Source: Adiantum capillus-veneris | Taxonomy: Eukaryota > Streptophyta > Polypodiopsida > Polypodiales > Pteridaceae | Length of the DNA stretch: 64,000 nucleotides | Direction of reading: 5' to 3' | Assembly (NCBI GenBank): GCA_014529385.2 | Contig: CM043968.1 | Coordinates: 28,545,513 to 28,609,512 of the forward strand | In this document: in pieces, positions 1 through 13,741 of the stretch | Numbering within the stretch: position 1 is the first letter of the stretch | How the letters are laid out: the number at the start of each line of letters is the position of its first letter | Made by a program: the position numbers and the translations under genes | The notes under the pieces: generated by a model | Database searches by the model: none | What the model saw: only the letters and a program-made list of their open reading frames with translations | What the model was told of the DNA's origin: nothing

Positions 1-1
1 G

Positions 2-613
2 ACCATAGCTAGTGCTAAAAAACAGAAGCCTTGTAAGAAACGTACCACTCGCTCCAAGAAAAGTAAGAAAATGTTGCGATGGATCTCTAAACGACTATTG
101 GAAGCCCAAGGCTACTATCAAGGAAATGATCAAATCTGGGTGCCAAAACGTAGATTGTGCTCTTACCTATCACCTGACCCAAGTGAGCCCAATCCCGTAG
201 CTCCAAAACAAATCAATGATCGTGGAAAGAAAAAAATCACAGAATGCTACACACCCGCTCCCGAGCTAGTTTGGGTACCAAAGAAAGAACGATTTGTTCC
301 ACCTAGCTCAGGAAGGGGGGAGTCCCATGAAGCTTCTAGCTCCTCATGTAATACATCCATAGAGGTAAAAGCTTCTACACAGCCTCCATCTATAGTAGTG
401 GACCTCCATGAAGCTACAAAAGAATCCACACCTCCCAGTGTTCAAGAATCACCTGATGAACCACTTCAAGTTCGATCCTGGGAGAGTACCTTACCACCCT
501 TGCAAATTGACGAGGCACCTAGGGTAATAGAAAACTACTGGCAAAAATCCTCACCTATTACCAACTGGAACAATTGGTTTCAAAGGGTGACAAGCTCATT
601 TCAAACGGTATGA
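2..613 (+). CDS. Gypsy A post-integrase polyprotein tail (5' partial)
   Basis: This is an open frame from base 2 to the TGA at 611-613, so the N-terminus is outside the window. It matches the C-terminal part of the post-integrase region of element B (about 44600-45197): a basic lysine-rich stretch, then the segment MLRWISKRLLEAQGYY, then repeated W-[VI]-P-K motifs (QIWVPK, LVWVPKK), then a Ser/Pro-rich tail ending in a Trp/Asn-rich motif. In element B the same region is split by a one-base deletion, so the A copy shows the undamaged frame. Its function is unknown. In B this segment follows a retropepsin-like domain. Confidence 0.75.
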   Translation, partial: TIASAKKQKPCKKRTTRSKKSKKMLRWISKRLLEAQGYYQGNDQIWVPKRRLCSYLSPDPSEPNPVAPKQINDRGKKKITECYTPAPELVWVPKKERFVPPSSGRGESHEASSSSCNTSIEVKASTQPPSIVVDLHEATKESTPPSVQESPDEPLQVRSWESTLPPLQIDEAPRVIENYWQKSSPITNWNNWFQRVTSSFQTV

Positions 614-2230
614 TCTACCCAAGGAAGGGGGGAGTGTTTGCTGACAGTCATCATTCATTTGTTTCCCTCTCAACCTTTTTCCCTGACCTCTCAATCACCA
701 ATCTTAGGGAATGTACATATAAAGCTTTATACTCACAAAAAACAAAAAAATAAAGAGCAAGAGCAATTAGCAAACGAGTATGCACATTAAAAGTCAAAAC
801 ATTGACTCAGACCTACACATGTCACATCTGGCACAGTGAAACAGAAACCTATGCCATAAAACACCTTTGATCCTCATCACTTGAGTGATGGAGGGTAGGT
901 AAGATTAGTACGATAGGAGTGTTTCTGTTTTAGAGTTGAGTGATTAGCAAAGTTCTCTTTTCCCACTGATGTGCCTCCTAGAGGTATTATTGTGTTTCAT
1001 AGTGTGTACAGGAAGGTGTATCTGTGGTTAGGATTTGGACCTTCATGGAACCTTTCTTTCGTTCACACTTCAAATCAAGCGCGACCATCAACACAAACAG
1101 GTGTTTTATGTCCATTAGCATTGCCCTTATCTTTTTGCATCCATGTTTGTCCGCTTTGATTATGATTGGTAGCATAATATTCAGCGCATTTTCTTAGTAT
1201 CAAACATTTAATTCAATGCAATGTTTGGTCATAATCACTTGTCTAGGTTTAAAAATCAAGCAGTCCGACTAAGCTACTTTGACCAAGTTAGGTGTTAGAG
1301 ATCTTCTCTTAATACCATGGGGAATGCCTTCCTAATAAGCAATGGTTACTTAGGTTCTTAATCTGATTTAGGCAGCATTGTATGAAATGTACTAGGGCTT
1401 TCTAGTGGGCTTAACCCTATTGACCTTTAGCTTAAGTATTATAAAGGGAGTTTACTAATGTGATGAGCCTGGGGAGGGTAACAGTGTTATATGACCCCCC
1501 AAAGTTACAAAATTAAAATGCTGAAAATGAACAAACAAAAAATCAAAGTGCCACAATGTAAAATTTTAAGCTGGAAGAGAAATCCCTGCTTAAATTGGTA
1601 CTTCACTCACATGTATCGCCTATGGTACTAGAGCCCTAGAGGTTCCCAGTGTGGGCGCTTTTCCTTGAAAAGCAAAAAACCCAAGGCATACAAAATAAGC
1701 ACACACATCATAATTGAATCAATGTGAAAAGACTTTGGGGGGTCAAAGAAAAAGTAATCAGTCAGGCGATGATTTCATGAGAAATTCCTTTTATGGTAGC
1801 TTAACTACAAGGTTTTCTAGATATAGCCTCTAGTCAGCCCTCGAACATGAATACTTGGCTCTCGCGATTAAACAACTTAATTGACCACTGAAAATTAAGA
1901 AGCTTACCCATGGTATTAATATTCGATCTCTAGTGCCTTTCGACCGTCAAATTAGCGACCCCAGACTTGTTTAATTTTTTACCTTTACATCTGTTTATGC
2001 ATTTGATTACATTGAAATTTAATGTTCATTGCTGACAAATTGTTTGAAATTCTTTTACCAATCAATTTGTCTACCTAAAACTGCATATGCTTTTTAAGAG
2101 AATGCAATTACTGTGCCAATGTTGTTTGATTTTGCAGTGACTGAAGAAGGCTAAGGACATTCATATAAAATGCTCTTCCACCTCGACGAACGAGCTTCAA
2201 CTAGATAGCTTCCGAGGACAGAATCTACAT
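614..2230 (+). other. 3' noncoding region of Gypsy A
   Basis: This holds 1.6 kb between the last ORF and the 3' LTR, with no credible ORF. It begins with a second AGGAAGGGGGG-like purine tract (about 621-635) that is shared with element B at about 45205. It contains a block (about 1565-1700) nearly identical to 46470-46610 of B. The 143-aa accessory ORF present in B is missing here; A runs directly from the short post-pol leader to the block starting near 965. Confidence 0.7.
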
Positions 2231-2244
2231 CAGGAAGGGGGGCA
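2231..2244 (+). promoter_or_regulatory. Polypurine tract of Gypsy A
   Basis: The sequence CAGGAAGGGGGGCA abuts the TG that opens the 3' LTR at 2245. The same tract precedes the 3' LTR of element B and, on the minus strand, the LTR of element D. Its expected role is to prime plus-strand DNA synthesis. Confidence 0.8.
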
Positions 2245-2536
2245 TGTTAACCCTCACGCACACGGACACCCTATGATCTATAAACGTTGTATTATTTAGA
2301 GTCAAGTACCGGGCTTGTCGGACCAATAGGAACAGGGTAAGGGTGATCGCCGATGAGAGACGCACTCTAACTGGGACATTCAAGGGATTAGTTGGCTAAG
2401 CATGGGCGCCCAAGTGTGAATGGGATGAGCTCATATAAAAGCCAACTAAACCTAAAATTCACTCATTCTCTCATTTGTGCAATAGAAGAGTGCTCTTGCT
2501 CCATCTCCATCTCCATCTTCTTCTTCTTCACCTCCT

Positions 2537-2575
<39 letters not shown>

Positions 2576-2806
2576 GAGAGTGTGTGTGAGATCGAGCATT
2601 ACGAAGGCACGACGGCGGCGAAGCGGTTGAGCGCGGCACGACTGCAGCTTCTTCTTCATCGCGGCGAGGAATCCACCACGAAGGCGAGCGTAGAGCGGTG
2701 AGTGACACACCCTTTGCTCTCTTGAGCTTGCTAGTTTAGGCTTGTTGTGTGCTTGGAGCCATTTGTGACTCGCACACGGTGTATTGGCAAGTCCCTTGCT
2801 TCGACA
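2245..2806 (+). repeat. 3' LTR of Gypsy A
   Basis: The LTR is 562 bp with TGTTAACC at the start and a TTCGACA end, giving TG...CA termini. It aligns along its length with both LTRs of element B but is clearly more diverged from them than they are from each other. A TATA-like ATATAAAA lies at 2433-2440. A GT run followed by a GA run is at about 2537-2573. The downstream part is GC-rich and simple-sequence-rich. Confidence 0.88.
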
Positions 2807-2825
2807 GTGCGGCAAGGAGCGCACA

Positions 2826-3310
2826 TGCAGTGAGGAGGTTCAATGAAACCAAGAGCAATATCTTAATTTTCAACATTGTTGTCCGTTTGCAACCACTTGG
2901 GTCTAAATGGTAACTCCATTTATAACTCACTTGAGTGTTGTAAAGGAGTAACCACAACTAAGAGTCACTTGGGTCTAAAGGAGTAACCACTTATGTTTTC
3001 GTGCTCAAAAACATAAGTAGTAATATCTTCTTAAGAATACTGATGTTCTCTTTATTAACGTCCCATAGGTGAGCCAGTTGTCTGTATGACTGATAATTGG
3101 TGCAGTGAGGAGGTTCAATGAAACCAAGAGCAATATCTTAATTTTCAACATTGTTGTCCGTTTGCAACCACTTGGGTCTAAATGGTAACTCCATTTATAA
3201 CTCACTTGAGTGCTGTAAAGGAGTAACCACAACTAAGAGTCACTTGGGTCTAAATGGTAAATCCATTTATAACGTGCTTGAGTACTGTAAAGGAGTAACC
3301 ACAACTAAGA
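2826..3310 (+). repeat. Tandem duplication, offset 275 bp
   Basis: The sequence starting TGCAGTGAGGAGG at 2826 recurs at 3101 with only a few changes over about 150 bp. A third, partial copy of its second half starts near 3240. Within each unit the phrase CACTTGGGTCTAAA is repeated. It lies directly downstream of the Gypsy A LTR. No coding potential was recognised. Confidence 0.8.
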
Positions 3311-6300
3311 TTTGTCCAAAGGCATAACCAGTTTTCAGATCTTCTGAAGGTACTGGAATAATACAAGGAAAGCTTGGCGTAACTTTCCATGCAGTTGTGA
3401 GCCAGATTTCCTACTCGCCTGAGTATCTTGAAAAGTCCGTAGAAAGGGAATGTCCTTGTGTTGCCTTTCTGAATAGTTTGGAACACAAAGAACTACCTGT
3501 TCATCCCTAATGAAGGTTACTTGCCAACATACTTTGTCAGCACACCCGGTAAGTCCTTGACGTATGAAAGTATTGACACAATCTCCAACCCCACCACAAG
3601 AGGTGTTCAAAGTCGAAAATCGTACTTAAGCAAATTCTAGAATAGGGAGAAAATCATCTATTTAGAAATGCGTTGTGCTAACGTATGCTCTTAGCAGATC
3701 CTTTAGCACAAGATTACTCTTTGTAATCTGCCTATCCCCTTGGATAACTGACAGTACTAAGGTGTGTTTTCCTCAGGGTTTACAGACAGTCATCCCAGAT
3801 GACTAGTAAACGGGGAATCACAGTAGTGTTTAACATTAGTGAGGAATCAACAATGTCTGAAATAACCGTCGTGGTTAACTTGAAAAAATCCACAAACGCC
3901 CAAACCGAGCCATGACCTCTATTAGTGATTAGTAGACCCAAAAGTAATCTCATAGAGATAGTGCACATAGAGTGCAAAATGCTTCATAAGCAACAACCTG
4001 AGGAATATGCATGCCGTTCCAAATCAGCCTTTGCTAAACACTAGGGCCCATAACACCTAGTGTGCATGCATTTAACAAAAACCAACCCAACCTGTATATT
4101 CATAATGGTCCTTGCCAATACCTATGGCAAATGCGATGCGCCTAGCATGCATTAAAAGGAATGTAAATAGTTCTGAAAAGAAACTAAATACTTTTAGTTG
4201 CAATCTTTTGCAAGCCTTGCTGAACGTCTGAATGACAATAGAAGGTGAAACATTGATCACTTCTAGGTACAGACAATGAAACTTTTTCATTAACAACTTA
4301 TAGCCTTGCTATATGTATAAACAATCATCTATAATGTTGTTTAGCAGTACTTGTGCCTTAACAAGGCATTCTAAGTATCCGACAATTTCTGGCCACGAAA
4401 TTGCTCCTGACACGTCGTGCTAAAAATGGTCTAGAAAACAGATGTGACTAGCACCGAGGACTTTGTCGTGACACATAATTGAAATAATGGCGCCAGTGTC
4501 GGTCCAGAGACTTATATTCTCCACCTGTGGAATATGTCTCATGTAAGGATGTGTAAAAAAGAACATCCTTCAAGTACAAGATGTACTTGTGTGTGTGGAG
4601 GTAACTGCAAACACTCTACGATGGGAGTGAGAGGGACCCGCATTAGCCTTGCTCCACACTAGCTAAACCGAACTCCTTGAGTTCCTAGACCATGTTGTAT
4701 CCCATGTGATAACATGTGCCAAATTGAACCCGACAAGTAGGTTCGTAACAACATAAGACAAAAAGATAGATTGGACACTTGGCCCAAAATACTTTGTGCC
4801 GACATGCCCTTGGCATGGCTCTGTAACATTCAAGCGTACTTAGACGGCTGAAAAACCAAGAAAAGCATACTAAAAATGGAATAACACCAAATCAATAGAT
4901 GCGTACCTGGAGATTTGAACATAATGTACACTTACATGTATTCCAATGGGGAGGAGCACGTTCCCTACCTGAAAAAACAAACAGCATTGCACTAGAAACC
5001 TTGGTTGTTGCTTGTGCAATCGAAGCCCTTGGAGTAGAATCTACGTAGTCAAACCCCTTGGTAAGACTCTTTGTAGAAACTGCTCAACTAGCAGATCACG
5101 GTAACTAACATAGTCAATCGTGTACAAAATGATTGGAGTCAACTTGAAAAGTGTCTCCGTTCGCTACCGCGTGTGGTAGATTGCGGAATTCTTTCCTTGA
5201 AAGTATAACTGGGAGAGATCAACTGTGATCCTCAATGCGTATGGGGTGATGTAACAATCACCCGCCGGGTCTTACCCCAAAACAGTATGTCCATAGACAC
5301 TCTGTAGTGCTATAGAGAGAGCTGGAGACCAACACAAGTGAACTGCCGATCTCCATGGCTCCTAGCTCTTACGGCAATTAGTGTTCAATCGATAAATCGA
5401 TGAAAACTAATGTGAATGGCATCTTGGCCCATTTTTAGCTGAGAGTTAGAGCACCTTGGCTCATACTGACTTCCAAACAAACATGTATGAAAGACTTCTT
5501 AGAAAGTTTTCATTATTCTTGAGAGAAATAAGAGAAAGAGAGAGAAGAAGAGCATGATGGGCCGAGGAACTTTCCCTAAATTTGTAAAGTGTGTGCCCAG
5601 AATGTGTGCTCTTAGACATCTTATGCCTAAATTGTTGCGTATCCTATAAGCATACAAAAATCTGTCTGGATGACGCTCTCATCGAGAGAAGCAATAGAAA
5701 ACACAAGTCACATCTTGACCATCTACCGTGTATGGATCGTGACTATACGAGGATGACTTGAAAAGGTCACCTTGCCGGTTAATCTAGTCGAAATTTTAGG
5801 TTCTTTTAGTGTTGAGTGTTGATAGCAACCAACAATCGTATTAAACCCTCCATCCGTAGTCTGTCCTTGACAGAGGTGCGAGTGTGCTAGCGGAAGCGTA
5901 ATGTATGAAGCGGCAGAATTGAATCAACTTCACTAGCATGCCTTGCATGAAGAATTGTAAGCCCTTGCGGAGAGTGATGGCTTCAATCGTGAGAACCGAA
6001 ACTATAAGTACCTTGTACATTTTAGATTGGCAGGGATTCTGTGAGCTGATATTCCCAATTTTGCCAGTTCCTTGAAGTCGTGCTTCCTATGAAATTGCCA
6101 AAGCACTTTGCATTGCACAATGATAGTAATTGCAAAGTAAAGTGCAAACAGGAAGGAACAAGAAAAACTTAAACTTGGCTAACCTAGTCGTTGCTGTAAC
6201 CAGTTGGCCCGATATTCCGTGGAAGAAACTCGTTGAAAAATGGCGCATAGCCATATCTCCTGCTCGAGTGTGATCTGTTTTTGTATCATATACGCCCGTC

Positions 6301-6460
6301 TGTTTCTCATGAAATAACCTGCGAGCATATTGCCGCATTCTTCCCAAATTTGTATGCTCATAGCATATGCCGAACGTGGATAGTTGAAATGCAAGATGCG
6401 TATATTGAAGCCGTGCTGATAGCCAACTGAGGCAGTTGTTAACATATCGATATGAGGACA
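3311..6460. other. Unrecognised intergenic or decayed repeat DNA
   Basis: This 3.1-kb stretch has short ORFs on both strands. The longest, on the minus strand at 6087-6461 and 6179-6553, overlap each other in different frames. I recognise no domain in any of them. The style, with scattered short frames and no clear splice pattern, fits old transposon sequence, but I cannot name the family. Confidence 0.4.
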
Positions 6461-6471
6461 AAAAGAATTGA

Positions 6472-6741
6472 CCTCCATACTTAGTAGAGGACGTCTCTTT
6501 GATTGCACAAGCCTACCCTCTTGACCAAGATGACTATAGACATCTAGTGACATTCTTACTATACATTTGTGCCTCTAATGATGAGGAAGATTTACATGAT
6601 TACACGGATGGCATGTATGGTCTCTCGAATGATGACCTTTGGGATTACAGAGTGAAAGATAAGTGTTTCTCTCTCTCTTATTCTATTTCCACACGTCCTC
6701 GAATATTTGTGTCTCTCTCTTTGTGTCGCGCGATCACATAG
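6472..6741 (+). pseudogene. Fragment of the Gypsy accessory ORF (homolog of 45470-45901)
   Basis: The frame reads V-E-D-V-S-L-I-A-Q-A-Y-P then D-Q-D-D-Y-R-H-L, a run of acidic residues, and Y-G-L-S-N-D-D-L. This lines up with the second half of the 143-aa ORF of element B (ANVSPVAHAY, AQDEYPRIA, an acidic run, YGLTDNDF). A TGA at 6469-6471 interrupts the aligned frame just upstream, and the C-terminal part is unrelated and runs into a microsatellite. It is a stand-alone remnant of an accessory gene otherwise seen only in element B. Confidence 0.6.
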
Positions 6742-6751
6742 CTGCATAGGC

Positions 6752-8240
<1,489 letters not shown>

Positions 8241-8559
8241 GGATGTCAACCTCAAGAAGTGAACCTAAGGAACGAAGCCATTTCTTGCACTAGCAAATAT
8301 ATCACTCTCAAACCTGGCAAACTGCTTATGTCCTATGTCATCACACTCGGTCGTCACGTCATTTCGGCATCCAAATGCTACGAAAATTTAGGAGGAGGTC
8401 TAAGGCACCTAGAGGCACTATACTACCAAGTTTGGTCCCAATTTGATGAGGTACCAAAATCATGATCCATCATGATCAAGGTCCTAAAAACTACAACAAA
8501 ACATACTAGAAAAGTCGCCCTATCTCGGAACACTCTCCTATGGTCAAAACATCAAAAAA

Positions 8560-9058
8560 TAGCCATTCAAGCACTCAAAAAAGTTGATTTAGCTTGTTAC
8601 CACGTAGTCACACGAGCCACATCAAAACTGACAATGATTACACTTAAAAGAAAGATCAGTAAGCAAGGAACATGATGCAAGTTTCAGAATCAAAATTGGA
8701 TTACCAAAGCTCAAGATAGAATGATTACAAAGCGCATGAGAGTAGCCGCTCTCAGTCGTACTCTCCCAAAACTCATGAAACCTTGTGATAACGATAAGTG
8801 CCCCCTTTCCCACTTACAAAAGTGAGCTTTATACCTAGGGGTTTTTTTGCCAATGGCCGGCTTTACAAGGCTCTAACTCATTTACAGACTTCACAACTCA
8901 GAATTGGCACAAGCTAGCTTAGAAATTATCTAATTAAAATCAAAAGCTCTCTTATAATTACAAGGCTTTCCAAAAAAATAATGAGGGACATCAAAATTTT
9001 AGGACTCATGAAGAACGAGTTCGACTAGGAGAGCGTTCGTCTGGTCCGACTGCCAACA
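8560..9058 (-). repeat. 3' LTR of element D (left limit approximate)
   Basis: It starts with TG at 9058 directly after the polypurine tract. A TATA-like TATAAAG motif (minus strand, about 8828-8836) lies about 220 bp in. The opposite end could not be fixed without a second copy to align. Confidence 0.5.
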
Positions 9059-9072
9059 TTCCCCCCTTCCTA
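9059..9072 (-). promoter_or_regulatory. Polypurine tract of element D
   Basis: Read on the minus strand it is AGGAAGGGGGGAA, adjacent to the LTR start at 9058. It is nearly identical to the tracts of Gypsy A and B, which is the main reason to see D as a relative. Confidence 0.6.
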
Positions 9073-9175
9073 GTCTATGCACATCCTCGTGCAAACTCTA
9101 TCTTGATCTTCATCTTTGTCTTTTCTTTGGGCTTTGGCAGTAGTAGCTGGTTATCACTCTGATTTGTTGGAGTCT

Positions 9176-12100
9176 TTAGTAGTCAAAGGTTCTTTGTTCC
9201 AACTTCTTTGTGAGTAGATTGAACTTGTCTGCTCGCATCGCTGTCTCTATCTGGGTTGCCAACTCCTTGAAGCGGTTGTTCATTATGGTGCTTTGATAGG
9301 TGATGTGATCGGTAGGCAAATCCTTCCTCATGGGGTTAAAGATGATAGAATCTATTTTGGAAAAACCGGTCATGAATGCATCTTTGAATGTTTGCATGTA
9401 TTGTGAGGGCAAGAACATGATGCAAGCGTACAACCTCATGATTACATTGCGGCTTGGAATCTCCAATTCCATCTTCCAGCACAAGCCTCTAGTGCCCTTC
9501 AGGAACAAATTCCATGGGTGTTCTGCTACCTCGATGTCCTCAAATACAGTGATGCAGGTGATCAGCATTTTGATAGTTTTCACCAATATCTGAAAAGTGA
9601 GATATCGGACATCGCGCATCTATGTTATTAGCCTTGGTAGTGTATGAACCATATAGTGCTCTGAAGGGGGAAAGTTTTTGGCCGGAATTGATATGACTCG
9701 GTAGTTTAGTACCAACAGCCTTTTGCTTTGCCAAGCATAGTAGCTATCTCAGGATCTCCTTCTTTTGAATGGGACATAATGTCAGGTCATACCTAAGATG
9801 ATGTGGTGCCTTCCTGTATAAGGTCTCATCCTGTGGTGGCTGGTTATCGAACCATCTTAGCTACTAAGCTAACACATGCCACCGAAAGCGGGACCACTTG
9901 TGACTGAAATGGGATCCACAATTTTTGTTATTATTTTTACGGTTGTATATGTGAGCCTTTATTGATTGTACGTTGTATATGTGGTGAGCCTTTATTGATT
10001 AAATTGGAGCCGATGGCTTCCAGCTTGTAGCTTATTATTCAAGGCACTTAGCTTACAAATTTTTTGAGCGACATTGGCTAGAGGACTTGATTTTGACCGT
10101 TGGCAAAGTATAAAGGACAAATTTTCTTATAATTTACACGTAATTTTAAGAGATAATGAATTGAGCGCACATTGTGTTGTGTACTTATATCTACCTATGA
10201 GCTCTCTTTGTTTGTATCTCCCTTGCACAAAGTTTGTTTTCAAATCCGAGTGCTCTACGCATCAATGTAAGTCACTCATTCTATTTTTGTGTTTTGGGCA
10301 TAGCCCTAGGCATGTTATTTTTAGTCATAACTTGTGATTTAAGTATGCATTTGTGATTCTAAGAGCTGACGTAAGCCATTGTCAAGAGGTGCCAGCCTCT
10401 GGTTCTTTCTCCTTTGGCATCTCTTTCTTCTCTTGCCTTGGTTTAACACTTGGAGCATGCTTCGTCTTTTTAGTTTCCTTTTTCTTGTGAGCTTCTTCAT
10501 GATTTTCAGACTCTTGACGTACTGAAGTGTGTTTCAATTGGGTGGCTTTTCTTTTGTGTTCTCTTTCTCTTTGTCTTCAAGATTTTGTTGTTGTAGAGAT
10601 TGTTTCTTGTGAGTTGCGTCTTGTTTTTCAGCTTCATCCGTTGAGTCTTGAGCAGGAGGAGGCGTGGTGGGCTTGGGGGAGAGAGGTGGCATTGTTTTTG
10701 TATGGATTTCTAAGGGTTCCCTTGGCAATTCTTTGTCGTCCTTTTCTTTGCCTTTCAAGGAGTCATCCAAGGAATCAAGGTCATTTGTATTATACTTTTT
10801 GGACTCCTCTTGAGCTCTCTACTCCACTTTGCACTTGAGGACCCTATGGATGTGTTACCGCATGGTGCCGACAAGCTCCACCTTATCCGCTATTGTCCTC
10901 CTTTTGTACTACTTTATCTTTTCTAACCTTTTCGCATTTCTTTGTTCTAGTGGCTTGTCCTAATCATCTTCCTCTTCATCTACATCATCCCCTTTTGCTT
11001 CTACCTTTTTCTTTTCCTCAGCCATTGTTTGCTTTCTTTCTTCTCTCATCTTTTGTGCCTCTTCCGTAGATCTCTGAGCCTAGGAGACTGGAATTTGGTC
11101 TTTCAGGTCAATCAATCTACGCTCGATTTGCACTAGAGGTATGGTAAAATCTTCTCCTTCATCCTCTGAATCTTCTTCATCCACCATATTTTGAAACTCC
11201 GACGGGGTGTCCTTGTTCCTGGGCTTTATTTCCCCATTCAGCTCAATGTCGGTCTCTCTCTTCTCACTAACTAAAGTCTTCTTCTGGAACTTTGCCCTTT
11301 GTTTGCTTCATAGCAGGTGCCAATGATGGCCCACCTATTGCAAGTTGATCGGCAGTAGATCGATCATACACAAGGAAGATGTAGTTCCCCAAGTTACAAC
11401 AGACCACTCTTTGCTCAGAAATCCCCATTGTCATAACTACTGCAATGTGCAAATTTGGCTATGTGTATCTTGGCAGCTTTTATACTTTGATATGTTGGGA
11501 TATCAACCGTAGTGGTAACTCCATCTCTGAATAGACCAAGTCCTTGTATGTGAATTTTTCCCTTGATGCTTGACGAATGCTTTGTCATTATCTATGGCCT
11601 TAGTCTTGAGTAGCAGGTTGTGGTTTCCAAGAGGTTGGTGGAGAGATTGGTTAATAGGATATGTGGTGATCCAAACCTTCAAAATCTCTTGGTCTTTGTC
11701 TCTCAATGTGGTCTCACCATTCTACTGAATAGAGCTCATCAGCTCGTGGGCTCTCTAAAAATATGTACCCCATGGCGGCAATCTAAAGAAATTGTCCATT
11801 TGTAGGGATCTGGACCCCTCAATGACTTCTTGTTGCTGCTGGTGCAATGTCCAGAGTTATTTTGGGAAGATGGTTGTCTTTACTTTAGTGCCATCCGATG
11901 CCTGAAATCTACCAATAAAGATATTCGTTGGTATCTTTGCCAGCTCCTCCTCCGAGATGTGGGCTTTCTTATTTGATGAGATCTTTGCCACCTGGTAGGG
12001 TGGAGCTTTCCATTCCTTTGTTGATTGTTTGTGAGGCATTATGTCATTAGAAAATCCTTCAATTAGCTCCAAAAGTTGGCCAAAAAGTTGTCAAAAAGTC

Positions 12101-12933
12101 AAAAAATGCAAACTTAACTAAATGAAAAATGAGCATAACTTCTTCAAAACAAGTCTAAACTTGACCAAACTTCACCAGTGCATCTAGGAAAACTACAGGC
12201 ACCAGGTTATGTGATTATAGGTCAGTTTTGGCTCAAGGGGTGATGGATCGCGAGCCATGTTGGAACACATATTGAACTTTTGGTGATACCATTTGGTAAA
12301 GCGTGCTTTGGGGATGCAATGGTTATCACTAGTTGGAAATTTATGCCACTTTTTGGAAATATTGGCATTTTGACAAGGGTTTTGAAGTTAAAATGACTTG
12401 AAACTTTAGGGTTAGTCTAGTCTTGGCATTTGGGACTTGCTAATATGAATTTGGTCATGACAGCTTGCAGGGGGTCATGGATCACGATCCATGTTCAGAA
12501 GCTATTTGAGGTGAAACTTGAGGTACATATTCCTATAGAATATCCTAACACATTGATGAAGTTACGGCTTGGCACTAGGAATGTCCAGCTGTGGCAGCTT
12601 CTCCTCAGGCTCGACGTCAACCTTTTGCTTCATGCTTGTTAATCCCCACTTGTCCACAATAAGGGGATTATGAAAAATTAGATACATACTTCCTTCCTTA
12701 TCAAGGTATCGAACGCCACTATAATCTATGGGCATTGTGAGCTTAAGCTCACTAGGTCTCTCTTCTATTTTCACACAATAACGATCCACACCATTTTTGT
12801 AGATATGAGCATCCTATTCATTATCAAATTGGTATTGTAGGTGCAAAAGTTTCATGGTTGGTGCAGTTTTTGATGGTCTCGTTCCCATTTTGGTTTCCTC
12901 CTTGAAACTCACACTTTTGGATCCCTCGGCCAT
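9176..12933 (-). pseudogene. Element D coding region, degenerate gag-like protein
   Basis: The likely start is the ATG at 12933 (MAEGSKSVSFKEETKMG). It reads through one in-frame TAG into the open stretch 12789-12562. Further open pieces follow at 12072-11857, 11706-11503 and 11452-11267, then a Glu-rich coiled-coil-like stretch at about 11240-10980 and a Lys/Glu/Pro/Gln-rich stretch at 10770-10534. A final 147-aa piece at 9619-9176 has a proper stop. Several stops and frame changes separate them. No zinc knuckle or protease is visible. The order of pieces on one strand inside an LTR element supports a single decayed ORF, but the function is not recognised. Confidence 0.45.
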
Positions 12934-13706
12934 GTGGGTATAAGATCTCTTTGAAGAGGTATCAGAAAGACTTTTTTCGAAAATTGGCTCTAAGGTTGGT
13001 AAAGTTCCTCTATTAACACTCCCTTTTGTTGAAATATGATTGGACTGGTCTCTAGCAGTAGGGTTTCTATTCTAATTAAACTTGCACGATCACAAATACA
13101 TCAAGAAAGTTACACTTGCAAAACCGTGACCTGTTATCTTTTATGGTGCATTCAATCTTCCAAACAATAGAAAACCAAGCTGCAAATCTGATTTCCACAA
13201 CTTGTACAAAAATCACTTGGTGGCTATAAGTTTACAACCGCTCGGTTAGTCAAAATCTGCTCAATTCAAAATTTTATCACACTTTCAATACAAAATCCTA
13301 TTTTGCTTGTAATATGCATAAACGAAATCCAATTTGAATTTTGAAATGACCACTATGCCCGTAGGGACTAATGCTAACTCTGGTATCAATTTGGATTGAG
13401 TCTGTGTTAGGGGGTCATGGATTGCGATCGATGTACCCCATATCAAATTGTACTAAAACTTGGCACACAGGTCTCTCACACTCTCTTGATCCGTGCTATT
13501 TGTTTTTTATGTGGTTCACCCAAAAGTCAATTTCTAGGTATGTTTGGCGGTTTTTTGGCCTTGAATGACGTTTCCCCTGTTTTGACCCACTTCTTGAAGT
13601 TTTTTGGTACCCTTGCTTTTGGATAAGATGTTTGTATTGGTTTCTGCTATAAGATTGTATAATCGCTGTCCAAAAATTAGCAGGGGGACATGGACCGCAA
13701 TCCATG
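12237..13706 (+). repeat. Four dispersed copies of a palindromic 18-mer
   Basis: Imperfect palindromes preceded by a G run lie at 12241-12258, 12476-12493 (CATGGATCACGATCCATG, perfect 7-bp arms), 13416-13433 and 13689-13706. The flanks share short text such as GGGGGTCATGG before and GTTC after. A related CATGATCCATCATGATC lies near 8462. They sit around the 5' part of element D. Confidence 0.6.
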
Positions 13707-13741
13707 TTCCATCAGATTTGAAACCAATATTATCAAATGGC

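Larger units (their letters stand above)
1..2806 (+). mobile_element. Ty3/Gypsy element A, 3' portion
   Basis: The window opens inside this element; its 5' part lies off the left edge. The end of the coding region (2-613), the 3' noncoding part and the 3' LTR match element B (34274-47679) in order and in sequence: the W-V-P-K-rich coding tail, the AGGAAGGGGGG tract after it, the stretch around 1560-1700, and the 562-bp LTR. A lacks the 143-aa ORF that B carries at 45470-45901. The five bases after the LTR (2807-2811) cannot be tested as a target duplication because the 5' end is missing. Confidence 0.9.
8560..13100 (-). mobile_element. LTR element D, pol-less (LARD-like), minus strand
   Basis: On the minus strand a purine tract AGGAAGGGGGGAA (9059-9071) abuts TGTTGGCAG at 9058, the layout of a polypurine tract and the start of a 3' LTR. 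To the right on the plus strand, meaning 5' on the minus strand, lies a series of minus-strand frames from about 12933 to 9176. They encode acidic, coiled-coil-like and Lys/Glu/Pro-rich protein with no reverse transcriptase, RNase H or integrase. The polypurine tract matches that of Gypsy A and B, so a non-autonomous relative of the Gypsy family is likely. No 5' LTR was found; the outer limits are approximate. Confidence 0.6.

Noticed and set aside
3005-3610. Minus-strand ORFs near the tandem repeat
   Set aside because: Two of them share the same N-terminal peptide only because of the 275-bp duplication; the others overlap in different frames with no recognised domain.
9836-9890. tRNA-like sequence on the minus strand (TAGCTTAGTAG and GGTTCGATAACC)
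   Set aside because: The A-box-like and B-box-like words are only about 7 bases apart, too close for a tRNA or a polymerase III promoter.
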